Below, piece by piece: positions 44,714-53,603 of a DNA stretch of 64,000 nucleotides. Below the pieces are notes generated by a model, which saw only the letters and a program-made list of their open reading frames with translations, was not told the origin of the DNA and did not search any database. A program made the position numbers and the translations under genes. How positions within the stretch are numbered: position 1 is the stretch's first letter; the number at the start of each line of letters is the position of its first letter. The DNA comes from an uncultured Bryobacterales bacterium (GTDB lineage Bacteria; Acidobacteriota; Terriglobia; Bryobacterales; Bryobacteraceae), in contig CALGAR010000002.1 of NCBI GenBank assembly GCA_937959285.1, positions 62,001 to 126,000 on the forward strand. The letters run 5' to 3'.

Positions 44714-45190
44714 TTAGTGGGACGGAGTGGGTGCAGCTGCTGGCTGAGTGCCGCCTGAAGGAGCAGCGGCCGGCGCCGGAGTGCCTGCCGCAGGAGCGCC
44801 GGCTGCCGGGGCCGTACCCGGTGCAGCACCTGCTCCAGCCGCGGCCGCTCCCGCCGCTATCGGCACCTTCAGGTTGGAAGGCCGCGACGGAAACCGGGAA
44901 TCGATGTCGATCAGGCAAAAGGCGAGCAGCACGCCGAGGAACAGAACGCCGGTCAGCAGGATCAGCGAGTTCAGCGGTTTGTCATACCGCAAGTGCATGA
45001 AGTAAAGGATCACGAGAGATGCCTTGCAGGTCGCAATGGCGAGGGCAATGACAACGTTGATGCTCGATGACCCGAAGTCCACCCGTGAAGCCGCAACCGT
45101 GATCACCGTCAGAAACAGAAGGGCGGCAAGCACGCCCGCGTACAGCTTGGCCGGGGGATGATGGTGTGCCGTCGTGGAATGATCACTCAT
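44714..45190 (-). CDS. coxD: Cytochrome c oxidase subunit IV
   Basis: A 158-residue protein with three membrane helices (LYAGVLAALLFLTVITVAA; INVVIALAIATCKASLVILYFMHL; LILLTGVLFLGVLLAFCLI), the pattern of bacterial oxidase subunit IV. ASLVILYFMHLRYD is typical. A C-terminal tail of about 50 residues is almost all Ala, Pro and Gly and is unusual in length. It is the last gene of the operon, 10 nt after coxC. Confidence 0.88.
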   Translation of the reverse strand: MSDHSTTAHHHPPAKLYAGVLAALLFLTVITVAASRVDFGSSSINVVIALAIATCKASLVILYFMHLRYDKPLNSLILLTGVLFLGVLLAFCLIDIDSRFPSRPSNLKVPIAAGAAAAGAGAAPGTAPAAGAPAAGTPAPAAAPSGGTQPAAAPTPSH

Positions 45191-45200
45191 CGGTTCTCTC

Positions 45201-45899
45201 CTAACTGATCAGGTACAACAGCGGAAACAGGTAGATCCAGATCAGGTCGACCAGGTGCCAGTACAACCCGACCAGGTCCACAGGCGTGTAGTAACTGCTG
45301 TTAAAGTGACCGGCGATTGCCCGCTTGAGTACCCAGCCTATGACCGTCATTCCGCCTAAGATGTGTAAGCCGTGCAAGCCAGTCATCATGAAGTAGAAGC
45401 TGAAAAACGTGGCCTGCTGGCCGCCCGGCACGTGGTCTCCCTTGTAGGTGTAGAACTTGCCGGGGAGAAGACCGTCATGAATCTTGTGCTCGTATTCGAA
45501 GTACTTCACCACAAGGAAGATGGCGGCACATAGGAGCGTGATGACGAGGTACCTGATAAGCGCCTTCTGGTTGCTCTTCGAAGCACTGTGAACGGCCATC
45601 ACCATCGTGTAGCTGCTCACCAGCAGCACGACGGTGTTGAGCGCTCCGAGTTTCCAGTCAAGGTGGTGGTGAGCTTCGTAAAACGCCTCAGGGAACTTCC
45701 CCTGCATGATCCCAAAGCCCACAAAGAGGCCGCCGAACAGAAGGATCTCCGTGACCAGGAACAGCCACATGCCAATCTTGCTGGCATCGAACTGCTGCTC
45801 CATCTCAGCGAAATGGTGCTGAAGGAACGGCGAGTGGCCGTGCTCGTGGCCATGCCCGTGGATCGTGCTAGCGCCCGTAGCGCCCGTTACCTGACTCAT
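45201..45899 (-). CDS. coxC: Cytochrome c oxidase subunit III
   Basis: A 232-residue membrane protein with about five helices. [20 protein letters not shown] and [17 protein letters not shown] are diagnostic of subunit III, and the C-terminus is [18 protein letters not shown]. The N-terminus is His-rich (HGHGHEHGH). The ATG overlaps the coxA stop as ATGA. It stabilises the haem-copper core in the inner membrane. Confidence 0.94.
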   Translation of the reverse strand: MSQVTGATGASTIHGHGHEHGHSPFLQHHFAEMEQQFDASKIGMWLFLVTEILLFGGLFVGFGIMQGKFPEAFYEAHHHLDWKLGALNTVVLLVSSYTMVMAVHSASKSNQKALIRYLVITLLCAAIFLVVKYFEYEHKIHDGLLPGKFYTYKGDHVPGGQQATFFSFYFMMTGLHGLHILGGMTVIGWVLKRAIAGHFNSSYYTPVDLVGLYWHLVDLIWIYLFPLLYLIS

Positions 45900-47539
45900 G
45901 CGTGTTTCCTTTGCCCCGGAAAGTAATCGTACGGACCGTGATCAATCGTCGGCGTGTGATGGAAGTTGTGCGTAATCGGCGGTGTATCCGTCTGCCACTC
46001 CAGCGTCGCGGCGCCCCAGGGATTCCTGGGAGCATCCGGCTTCTTCCGGAAGGTCGAGAAAAGATTGACCGCGGCAATCAACAGCCCGAGCCCTAGAATC
46101 CAGGACCCGAAGGTGGAGAATGCGTGTAGCGGCTGGAACTGATCCAGATAGTTGTAATAGCGGCGCGGCATGCCCTGGCTGCCGAGTACGAACTGCGTGA
46201 GGAATGTGACGTTGAACCCGATGAACACGAGCGCGCATGCGATAGCGCCCACTCGCTCGTTGAACATCCGTCCGAACATCTTCGGCCACCAGTAGTGCAA
46301 CCCGCCGAGGAAGGCGATCACCGTACCGCCCATCATGACGTAGTGGAAGTGGGCAACCACGAAGTAGGTGTCATGCAGGTGGACATTCACAGACAGCGCA
46401 CCGAGGAACACACCCGTCAGACCGCCGATGGCGAACAGTAGCAGGAAGCTTAACGCATACAGCATCGGCGTCTTGAGCGAGATCTGGCCCTTGTACATTG
46501 TCGTTAGCCAGTTGAAAACCTTAATCGCGGAGGGGATCGCGACCAGGAAGGTCAGGAAGCTGAAGATGGCGCCCGCAAGCACCGACTGGCCACTGACGAA
46601 CATATGGTGGCCCCACACGAAGAACCCGACCAGCGCGATCGCAACGCTCGAAAACGCAATCGCCTTGTAGCCGAAGATCGTTTTCCTGGAAAACACCGGA
46701 ATGATCTCCGAGATGATGGCCATTCCAGGAAGAATCATGATGTAGACGGCCGGGTGAGAGTAGAACCAGAAGAAGTGCTGGAACAGAACCGGATCACCAC
46801 CCAGCTTCGCGTCAAAAATACCGATCTGGAAGGCGCGCTCCATAATCAGCAGCAGGAGCGTGATACCAAGGACGGGAGTGGCAAGAACCTGAATAATACT
46901 GGTCGCGTACATGCTCCAGCAAAACAGCGGCATCTTATACCAGCTCATCCCCGGCGCCCGAAGCTTGTGAATGGTGGCGATGAAGTTGATGCCCGTGAAG
47001 ATTGACGAAAATCCGAGGATGAACGCCGCGAACGTCATCGTGCTCACGGCCCCGCTCGTCGTAGTGCTGTAGGGCGTGTAGAACGTCCAGCCGGTGTCAA
47101 CCCCACCCGTGACCATCGCCGTCACTGCGAAAATTGCGCCGATGGCGTAAATCCAAAAACTCGCGAGATTCAGGCGTGGGAAGGCCACGTCTTTGGCCCC
47201 TAGCATCAGGGGAAGCACGAAGTTTCCGAGTGCGGCGGGTATGGACGGAATGATAAAAAGGAACACCATCACGGCGCCGTGCAGCGTAAACACACGGTTA
47301 TAGGCCTCTGCACTCATGATGGTTTCCTTGGGAGTCAATAGCTCCAGACGAACCAGCAGCGCGAAGACTCCGCCGATGAAGAAGGACGCCAGGACCGCCC
47401 ACAAATACATGATCCCGATTCGTTTGTGGTCGACGGTGAAGAGCCAGCTGGCGATTCCTTTTGTCTCATTGAGATAGTTCTTCTGCTCTTGGGTGCCTCC
47501 ACCCGAAAGTTGACCTGGTGCCGCGATTACGTCAGCCAT
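45896..47539 (-). CDS. coxA: Cytochrome c oxidase subunit I
   Basis: A 547-residue haem-copper oxidase with about 12 helices, carrying haem a and the a3-CuB site that reduces O2. Seen: [24 protein letters not shown] (haem ligand His), [15 protein letters not shown] (CuB His-Tyr), WGHHMFVSG (CuB His pair) and [16 protein letters not shown] (haem a3/a His). Proton-channel and core residues match A-type oxidases. It overlaps coxC by four bases and follows coxB by 16. Confidence 0.96.
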   Translation of the reverse strand: MADVIAAPGQLSGGGTQEQKNYLNETKGIASWLFTVDHKRIGIMYLWAVLASFFIGGVFALLVRLELLTPKETIMSAEAYNRVFTLHGAVMVFLFIIPSIPAALGNFVLPLMLGAKDVAFPRLNLASFWIYAIGAIFAVTAMVTGGVDTGWTFYTPYSTTTSGAVSTMTFAAFILGFSSIFTGINFIATIHKLRAPGMSWYKMPLFCWSMYATSIIQVLATPVLGITLLLLIMERAFQIGIFDAKLGGDPVLFQHFFWFYSHPAVYIMILPGMAIISEIIPVFSRKTIFGYKAIAFSSVAIALVGFFVWGHHMFVSGQSVLAGAIFSFLTFLVAIPSAIKVFNWLTTMYKGQISLKTPMLYALSFLLLFAIGGLTGVFLGALSVNVHLHDTYFVVAHFHYVMMGGTVIAFLGGLHYWWPKMFGRMFNERVGAIACALVFIGFNVTFLTQFVLGSQGMPRRYYNYLDQFQPLHAFSTFGSWILGLGLLIAAVNLFSTFRKKPDAPRNPWGAATLEWQTDTPPITHNFHHTPTIDHGPYDYFPGQRKHA

Positions 47540-47555
47540 CGTTAATTCCCTTCCC

Positions 47556-48500
47556 CTACCGCAAACTCTTGATGTACTCGATTACCGCCAGGATCTCGCG
47601 TTCCCGCAGCAGACCCTGGAACGTCGGCATAATCGGCTCATACCCTGCCCGCACCTGAGCCTGAGGCTCAAGCACCGACTTTCGGATATAGTTCGCATCC
47701 ACAACGGCCGTCGACCCGTCGGCGAACTTGTGCTGCTGCCCCCAGATGCCCTTGAAGCTCGGGCCTTGTCCTGGAGTACCGTCGATCGAATGGCACGTGT
47801 TGCACCCGCGGGTCTCGTAAATCAGTTTGCCCAGCTCGGGAAGCGGCATCTTCTTCAACTCTTCGTCACCTTCCTCAAGCCACTTCTCATAAGCTGCCTG
47901 GTCGTCGACATAGATCTTCGCCATCATGTCCGAATGGGACTTGCCGCAATACTCAGCGCAGAAGACTTGATGAACCCCGGGCTTCACCGGATCGAACCAC
48001 AGCTCCGTGTAGCGGTTCGGAAGCACGTCCTGCTTTACCCGGAAGCTCGGAATAAAGAAGCTATGGATCACGTCCTCGCTGCTCATCACGAGCTTCACCG
48101 GCCTGCCCACCGGAACGTGGATCGAGTTGATGCTGCGAGTGCCGTTCGGATATTCAAACGTCCACAGCCACTTCTTGCCGGTTACTTGAATTTCGAGGGC
48201 ATCCCCCGGCGCCACATTCGCCTTGATGAATCCGTGGAAGCCCCAGAAGAAAATGCCGATAAGGATCAGCAGCGGGATTACGCTCCAGACCAGTTCGAGC
48301 CCGGTGTGATGGGTGATGTACGGAGTCGGCCCGCCTCGTGAACGGGACTTCCGGTATCGCCATACGAACCAGCCCATCAGGCCGGCGATCAGGACAAAGA
48401 AGAACACGCTAAGCCACACCAGGAACAGGTAAAGCGTGTCGACCTCTCGAGCATAGCTGGAGCCCTCTGCGGGCAGCATGACGGAGCGTAGCCAGTTCAT
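47556..48500 (-). CDS. coxB: Cytochrome c oxidase subunit II with fused haem c (caa3 type)
   Basis: A 314-residue subunit II. Two membrane helices lie at residues about 25-50 and 70-95. The CuA site is [15 protein letters not shown] near residue 190. A C-terminal cytochrome c domain follows (CNTCH near 234, distal Met in PIMPTFQG). The haem fusion defines a caa3-type oxidase that accepts electrons directly. The ATG overlaps the sco stop as ATGA. Confidence 0.95.
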   Translation of the reverse strand: MNWLRSVMLPAEGSSYAREVDTLYLFLVWLSVFFFVLIAGLMGWFVWRYRKSRSRGGPTPYITHHTGLELVWSVIPLLILIGIFFWGFHGFIKANVAPGDALEIQVTGKKWLWTFEYPNGTRSINSIHVPVGRPVKLVMSSEDVIHSFFIPSFRVKQDVLPNRYTELWFDPVKPGVHQVFCAEYCGKSHSDMMAKIYVDDQAAYEKWLEEGDEELKKMPLPELGKLIYETRGCNTCHSIDGTPGQGPSFKGIWGQQHKFADGSTAVVDANYIRKSVLEPQAQVRAGYEPIMPTFQGLLREREILAVIEYIKSLR

Positions 48501-49348
48501 TTTGCAGTCACCAGATTCTTGTTAGCGGCCTCGTCTCCCGGCCCGGCGAGTTTCTCCTTGCGCCACAGCCGGAACAGAACGGTTCCCAGCACGAGCACAA
48601 CCAAGACACCGCCAGCGCGCATGAAGTTCGTAGCAAACAGCACGTAGGACCTCGCCTCGGGATCGTAGTGGTAGCACCACAACAGCACACGCTCCACCGT
48701 GAAACCCAGCTTTCCTTCCGCGGCCTCTGTCAAGCCAAGGCGCAAGTCCATCGGGCTGAATTTAATCCCGTACAAGTACCTCGACACCCTACCATCCGGA
48801 GTCAGCAGCATGATCGCAGCCGCGTGTGCATACTGCTCCTGCCGCTCGTCGTACTTGTACCTAAAACCCACCTCGTCGGCGAGCTTCTTAACATTCCCTT
48901 CGTGATCCACCAGAAAGTGCCAGCCGGGCGCCGGCCTTTCGTAATTCGTTAAGTACACCGCCTTCTTCGACCTCGCCAGGTCGAAGGTTTCGGTCGGATC
49001 GATGCTGATGGTCACTACTTCAAACTCTTTACCCGGTGTCCACGGAATCTCGCGCAGCGCCGCTGTCTGACCGTTCAGCACCAGATTGCACAGCATCGGG
49101 CACGAATAGTAAATCAGGTTCAGGATCACCGGACGTCCCTGCTCGAAGTACTTCCTCAGCGGGACCGGATACCCGTTTTCGGCGATGAAGGTCAGATCCA
49201 GATCCACCTTCTGGCCGAGCTTCTCATCGATTCCAACGCCCTCAAGCTGCGCGGGCGCCGCCGGGCCATCGGCCCAGGCAGTCGCGCAGGCCAACGCGAG
49301 GAATCCGAGAAGGCAGCTAATCCGCTTTCGAAGCGGCAGGTGTTGCAT
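48497..49348 (-). CDS. sco: SCO1/SenC copper chaperone
   Basis: A 283-residue thioredoxin-fold protein that delivers copper to CuA of CoxB. The copper motif is YYSCPMLCN (CxxxC) near residue 87, with the distal His in QYAHAAAIMLLTPDGR. There is an N-terminal signal (LLGFLALACATAWA) and a C-terminal membrane helix (GGVLVVLVLGTVLFRLW), which is less common. I start at ATG 49348 with GGAACGAC upstream, giving a 32-nt overlap with the preceding gene. Confidence 0.92.
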   Translation of the reverse strand: MQHLPLRKRISCLLGFLALACATAWADGPAAPAQLEGVGIDEKLGQKVDLDLTFIAENGYPVPLRKYFEQGRPVILNLIYYSCPMLCNLVLNGQTAALREIPWTPGKEFEVVTISIDPTETFDLARSKKAVYLTNYERPAPGWHFLVDHEGNVKKLADEVGFRYKYDERQEQYAHAAAIMLLTPDGRVSRYLYGIKFSPMDLRLGLTEAAEGKLGFTVERVLLWCYHYDPEARSYVLFATNFMRAGGVLVVLVLGTVLFRLWRKEKLAGPGDEAANKNLVTAK

Positions 49349-49790
49349 TTGTCGTTCCTTGTGGCGCCCCCGGCGTTTCGGGCGCGAGCGGGTCAACCTT
49401 CTTTACAGGAGCCGGCTTAGTCGGGTATTTCAACCTTCCTTCCGCCGCCTCTTTCACCAGCAAATCCATCGCTCGCTCAATCGGCAGTCCTACGGTTCCA
49501 GCGGCGCGGTCGATATAACGATACTGATACAGGGCCGCGTCTTCCTTCGCCCGCAGCTCCAGCAGATCGCTCGCAACAGGCAACTCCTGCTTCTGAGCTA
49601 CCTGATCCTGCAAAGATCGCTGGTAGACGAACTGAATCCCGAGGATCACGATGATCACGATCAGGACAATGGCGCCGCCGATGAAGCCGATAATAGGTGT
49701 ATTCGGCTCACCCCGGTCGTATCCGCCTTCCGCGGCATGAGCGTGTCCGGCGTGCGGATCCAGATGCTCTTTTGTCTCCGGTTTCTCCAT
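49317..49790 (-). CDS. Small membrane protein of the ACIII-oxidase operon, unassigned
   Basis: A 157-residue protein. The N-terminus is rich in His/Glu (HLDPHAGHAHAAEGG). A single membrane helix (IIGFIGGAIVLIVIIVILGIQFVY) is followed by a short helical domain (LQDQVAQKQELPVASDLLELRA...ERAMDLLVKEAAEGRLKYP) and a Pro/Ala tail. I do not recognise the family. Its position between actF and sco suggests an accessory subunit of the supercomplex or an assembly factor; equivalence to ActG cannot be decided from sequence alone. Confidence 0.8.
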   Translation of the reverse strand: MEKPETKEHLDPHAGHAHAAEGGYDRGEPNTPIIGFIGGAIVLIVIIVILGIQFVYQRSLQDQVAQKQELPVASDLLELRAKEDAALYQYRYIDRAAGTVGLPIERAMDLLVKEAAEGRLKYPTKPAPVKKVDPLAPETPGAPQGTTNATPAASKAD

Positions 49791-49800
49791 CGTCGACTCC

Positions 49801-51018
49801 CTACACGTTATGGAACTTCAAGCCCTGTTCGAACCGCGGGTCGCCCACGGGCATCAGCGCATTCTTCCGCAGCCGGGACCAGAAGACCAACGCGGCAAGG
49901 CTCCCAACAGCCGCCCAGCACGCAGCGTCGAGCCAGTGCAGACGGAACCCTTCCTTCTGGAGGTTAGGCATCACCAGCCAGTACACATCGATGAAGTGGA
50001 TGAACAGGCACCACGCCCCGGCAAACGCGAGCACCGTAAGGTTTCGCTTCATCGCTCGCGGCAGCAGCAGCAGGAACGGCACGAAGAAGTGCCCGATCAG
50101 CAGCAGGGCGCTCATGTATGCCCAATTCCCCTCAAAACGCTGCTTGAAGAAGATGGTCTCTTCCGGCATGTTCGCGTACCAGATCAGCAGGTATTGCGAG
50201 AACGCGATGTAGGTCCAAAACACCGTAAGAGCGAACATCCACTTGCCGAGGTCGTGGTAGTGCTCGACGTTGATTGAATACTTGAGGATCCCGGCTCTAC
50301 GCAGTCCGAGGCAGATCAGCACCAACGCCGCGAAGAACGCCCACGCGCCTCCCGCGAGCACGTAGATTCCGAAAATGGTCGAGAACCAGTGTGGATTCAG
50401 CGACATCACCCAGTCGAACGATGCCAGCGTACCCGTCAGCATCAACAGAAGCAGGCCAGGCGCGCTCCAACGCGAGGCCGTGTGCATGTTTTCCAGCGAA
50501 CCCGTGGAATCCTGAGCTACCGAGTTCCGGAACAAGCGCCAACCCCAGAGGCTCCAGATGGCGAAGTAGATGCACGCACGGATCAGGAAGAAATTCTCGT
50601 TCAGATACGGGGCCTTCAATTGAAGGACGTGGTCGCGGGCCACGACGTCAGCATGGCTCCACTCATAGAGGTCATGAATGCCGAGAGCGACGGGAATGAA
50701 TGTCAGGGCCAATCCCGGCAGCGTGCTCCCGATCGCCTCCATGAACCGCCGGACGGTCACGCTCCACGCCGACCCGGTCAGATACTGCACCATCGTAAAG
50801 AACAGTGCGCCAAGAGCGAGCGACGTGAAATACACCTCTCCGACCAGCCAGGACCAGTGGAACTGCGGACGGTCTACAGCAAAGCCGACGCCCGCGGCAA
50901 TCCACGAGGCAAGCATGACGAAGACAATCGAGTTTCGCACCCGCGTCCACTGGCGCTCGTCCAGATGGCGGCTCTCCATCGATTGTTCTAGGCGAATGTG
51001 GTCGACTTTAACTTGCAT
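49801..51018 (-). CDS. actF: Alternative complex III membrane subunit ActF
   Basis: A 405-residue protein with about ten membrane helices, resembling the quinol-binding NrfD-like subunits but in the shorter ActF form (FHWSWLVGEVYFTSLALGALFFTMVQYLTG; HFIDVYWLVMP). It forms part of the quinol:cytochrome c oxidoreductase in the inner membrane. The start has AGGGGAT six nt upstream. It follows actE by 9 nt. Confidence 0.88.
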   Translation of the reverse strand: MQVKVDHIRLEQSMESRHLDERQWTRVRNSIVFVMLASWIAAGVGFAVDRPQFHWSWLVGEVYFTSLALGALFFTMVQYLTGSAWSVTVRRFMEAIGSTLPGLALTFIPVALGIHDLYEWSHADVVARDHVLQLKAPYLNENFFLIRACIYFAIWSLWGWRLFRNSVAQDSTGSLENMHTASRWSAPGLLLLMLTGTLASFDWVMSLNPHWFSTIFGIYVLAGGAWAFFAALVLICLGLRRAGILKYSINVEHYHDLGKWMFALTVFWTYIAFSQYLLIWYANMPEETIFFKQRFEGNWAYMSALLLIGHFFVPFLLLLPRAMKRNLTVLAFAGAWCLFIHFIDVYWLVMPNLQKEGFRLHWLDAACWAAVGSLAALVFWSRLRKNALMPVGDPRFEQGLKFHNV

Positions 51019-51027
51019 GAAGATCCC

Positions 51028-51645
51028 CTATCTGAGCTCGCTGCGCAGTTCTGCAGGTACATCCTCCAGGCTGCCGCTTGTCGCACGCTGCAACGCGCGT
51101 ACGTAGGCCACAATGGCCCAACGGTCGTGATCCGACACCTGATACTTGTACCCGTGCATGCTCCGTCGCCCGTTCGTGGCCACGGAATAGATTTCGCCGT
51201 CGGTCATCTCCTTCACGCGAGGTTCCTGCAGATTGGTGGGCAGCCACACAAGCCCGGCCTCGATCGACTTCCTTCCGACGATGCCAACCTCGCCGCCCGT
51301 CCGGGAGTGACACGGCGAACAGTACGTCTCATACTTCTGACGGCCCCGCTCCAGTGTCGCCCGGGTAATCGGCAGCGGATTCTTCCCAACGTACATGCCG
51401 TCTACGATGCCGGTCGTAAAGGCTTCATCCTCGTTGAGCTGTCCCTGAGCAACGGTTCCTGCAGGAGGCCTGCGGCTCGCCCGCCCGTCCGTGAAGAATG
51501 CCGAAGCAGCCTGAGGCTTGTACTTCGCCTGGTTCTTCATATCAGGGAACACCTGGAGGGGCGTATTTCGCGTCTTCATGTCGGCGCAGCCCGTCAATGC
51601 CAGTGCAGCGATCGATACAACGCCGGCGTAAATCGAGATTTTCAT
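51028..51645 (-). CDS. actE: Alternative complex III monohaem cytochrome lipoprotein ActE
   Basis: A 205-residue lipoprotein. The signal ends in the lipobox LALTGC (Cys near residue 20). One haem c site, CSPCH near residue 118, is followed by the typical cytochrome c fold and a Met in RSMHGYK. It should carry electrons from the ActA/B side to the oxidase. I start at ATG 51645, which shares one base with the actD stop; the open frame extends to 51681. Confidence 0.9.
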   Translation of the reverse strand: MKISIYAGVVSIAALALTGCADMKTRNTPLQVFPDMKNQAKYKPQAASAFFTDGRASRRPPAGTVAQGQLNEDEAFTTGIVDGMYVGKNPLPITRATLERGRQKYETYCSPCHSRTGGEVGIVGRKSIEAGLVWLPTNLQEPRVKEMTDGEIYSVATNGRRSMHGYKYQVSDHDRWAIVAYVRALQRATSGSLEDVPAELRSELR

Positions 51646-52196
51646 CACGCCTCCACGACCTCCGTATGCCGACTGCCGCACTCCCGAAGCATCTCCGCCG
51701 CAGTGGCCACGTCAAACATCGGATCGCTCTTCTCAATGACCAGAAGGAACCGGTCGTCCGTCGCCCCGCGGAACCGCGAGTATTTGAAAGTCGGGTGGTA
51801 GAAGGTCGGAATCCGGTTCAGGTGAAACATGCCGAGCACCGTGGCGAACGCCGAAAACAGCACCGTCAGCTCGAACGTCACCGGAATGGAGAACTCAAAG
51901 GCAAAGAGAGGCTTTCCAGCGATTACCAGGGGATAGTCCACAGCGCCGGTCCACCACTGCAGGAGCAGGGCTGTCGTCGCGCCGAGCAAGGCAGCACAGA
52001 GGACGATATAACCAAGCGGCGAGCGCTTCTCACCCAAAGCCTCGTCAATCCCGTGAATGGGAAACGGCGTCAGGGCGTCCATCTTCGTATACCCCCGGCT
52101 CCGCGCCGTCCGAATCGCGTCAAGGAGCTGCTCGGGGGAATCGAAGTCGCCGATGATTCCGTAAAGCTCAGATCTCTTCTCGACCGTAGTGCCCAT
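51645..52196 (-). CDS. actD: Alternative complex III subunit ActD (DUF3341)
   Basis: A 183-residue protein with an N-terminal soluble domain (YGIIGDFDSPEQLLDAIRTARSRGY) and two membrane helices (YIVLCAALLGATTALLLQWWTG; FELTVLFSAFATVLGMFHLNR). FPIHGIDEA and LPTF-type segments match the DUF3341/ActD family. ATG 52196 is chosen on family length; the frame upstream is an unlikely extension. It lies 11 nt after actC. Confidence 0.9.
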   Translation of the reverse strand: MGTTVEKRSELYGIIGDFDSPEQLLDAIRTARSRGYTKMDALTPFPIHGIDEALGEKRSPLGYIVLCAALLGATTALLLQWWTGAVDYPLVIAGKPLFAFEFSIPVTFELTVLFSAFATVLGMFHLNRIPTFYHPTFKYSRFRGATDDRFLLVIEKSDPMFDVATAAEMLRECGSRHTEVVEA

Positions 52197-52207
52197 ATCG
52201 GAAACTC

Positions 52208-53602
52208 CTAGTGCGCCGCGGCGCTGCCCTTGCTCGTAGCCATCACACCCTTCACTTCCGAGATGGCGATCATCGGCAGGAAGCGCACGAACAGCAGGAA
52301 CAGCGTCAGGAACAGGCCGAAGCTGCCTACGAACGTCAGAATGTCCACAATCGTCGGGCGGAAGTAGCCCCAGCTCGACGGCAGAAAGTCGCGGTGCAGC
52401 GACGTCACGATAATCACGAACCGCTCGAACCACATGCCGACATTAATCAGCAGCGAGCAGACGAACATCACCGGAATATTGGTCCGCAGCTTCTTGAACC
52501 AGAACAGCTGCGGCACAAGCACGTTGCAGGAGACCATCGTCCAGTAGGCCCAGGCATACGGCCCTAACGCGCGGTTGGCGAAGGCAAAGCGCTCATAGGG
52601 GTTGCCGCCGTACCAGGCGATGAACATTTCCGTCGCGTACGCATAGCCGACGATCAGCCCCGTGGCGAGCATGACCTTATTCATGTTCTCCAGGTGCTTC
52701 ATCGTCACCAGGTGCTCCAGATTCAGGGCCCAGCGCGCGATGATCATCAGAGTCATCACCATCGCAAAGCCCGAGAAGATGGCGCCCGCGACGAAGTAAG
52801 GCGGAAAGATCGTTGTGTGCCACCCGGGAATGATCGAGACAGCGAAGTCGAAACTAACGATCGTATGGACCGACAGCACGAGCGGCGTCGAAAGGCCAGC
52901 CAGAATGAGATAGGCCATTTCGTAATGCTTCCAGTGCTTTGCCGATCCACGCCATCCCAGACTCAGCACCCCGAACACGTACTTACGGATCTTGTCACCT
53001 CTCGCGGCAGCGCGGTCGCGGATCGTCGCCAGGTCCGGCACAAGTCCTACGTACCAGAACAGCGCCGAAACGGTAGCGTACGTCGAAACTGCAAAGACGT
53101 CCCAGAGCAGCGGGCTACGGAAGTTCTGCCACATGCTCAACTCGGGATTCGGCACGGGGAACAGCCAGTAGGCCCTCCACGGCCGCCCGACGTGGAACAG
53201 AGGGAAGATGCCGGCGCAAGCCACCGCGAAGAGGGTCATCGCCTCGGCCGCGCGGTTGATCGAGGTGCGCCACTTCTGCCGGAACAGGAACAGGATCGCC
53301 GAGATCAGCGTTCCCGCGTGACCAATGCCGATCCAGAAGACGAAGTTTGTAATATCCCACGCCCAGCCAACCGGACTGTTGTTACCCCAGACGCCGATGC
53401 CGTTGAGCACCAAGTAGCCCAGCATCGCGCCGAGAAGCAGCGTGAGCGAGGCGCTGATGCCGAAAGCGATGAACCACTTCTTCGGCGTCTTCCGCTCAAC
53501 GATGTCGCTGACCGTGTTGGTAACATCTCCGTAGGTCGGGTTCCCGAGTACCAGTGGTGGATTGACGGGATCGTGTTGAGGCTCAATCGCCACGTCGGCC
53601 AT
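52208..53602 (-). CDS. actC: Alternative complex III quinol-binding subunit ActC (NrfD-like)
   Basis: A 464-residue integral membrane protein of the NrfD/PsrC family with about ten helices ([77 protein letters not shown]). These segments are standard in ActC and include the quinol site region. ATG 53602 lies one nt after the actB stop with CGGAG upstream; TTG 53611 is an alternative. Confidence 0.93.
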   Translation of the reverse strand: MADVAIEPQHDPVNPPLVLGNPTYGDVTNTVSDIVERKTPKKWFIAFGISASLTLLLGAMLGYLVLNGIGVWGNNSPVGWAWDITNFVFWIGIGHAGTLISAILFLFRQKWRTSINRAAEAMTLFAVACAGIFPLFHVGRPWRAYWLFPVPNPELSMWQNFRSPLLWDVFAVSTYATVSALFWYVGLVPDLATIRDRAAARGDKIRKYVFGVLSLGWRGSAKHWKHYEMAYLILAGLSTPLVLSVHTIVSFDFAVSIIPGWHTTIFPPYFVAGAIFSGFAMVMTLMIIARWALNLEHLVTMKHLENMNKVMLATGLIVGYAYATEMFIAWYGGNPYERFAFANRALGPYAWAYWTMVSCNVLVPQLFWFKKLRTNIPVMFVCSLLINVGMWFERFVIIVTSLHRDFLPSSWGYFRPTIVDILTFVGSFGLFLTLFLLFVRFLPMIAISEVKGVMATSKGSAAAH

Positions 53603-53603
53603 A

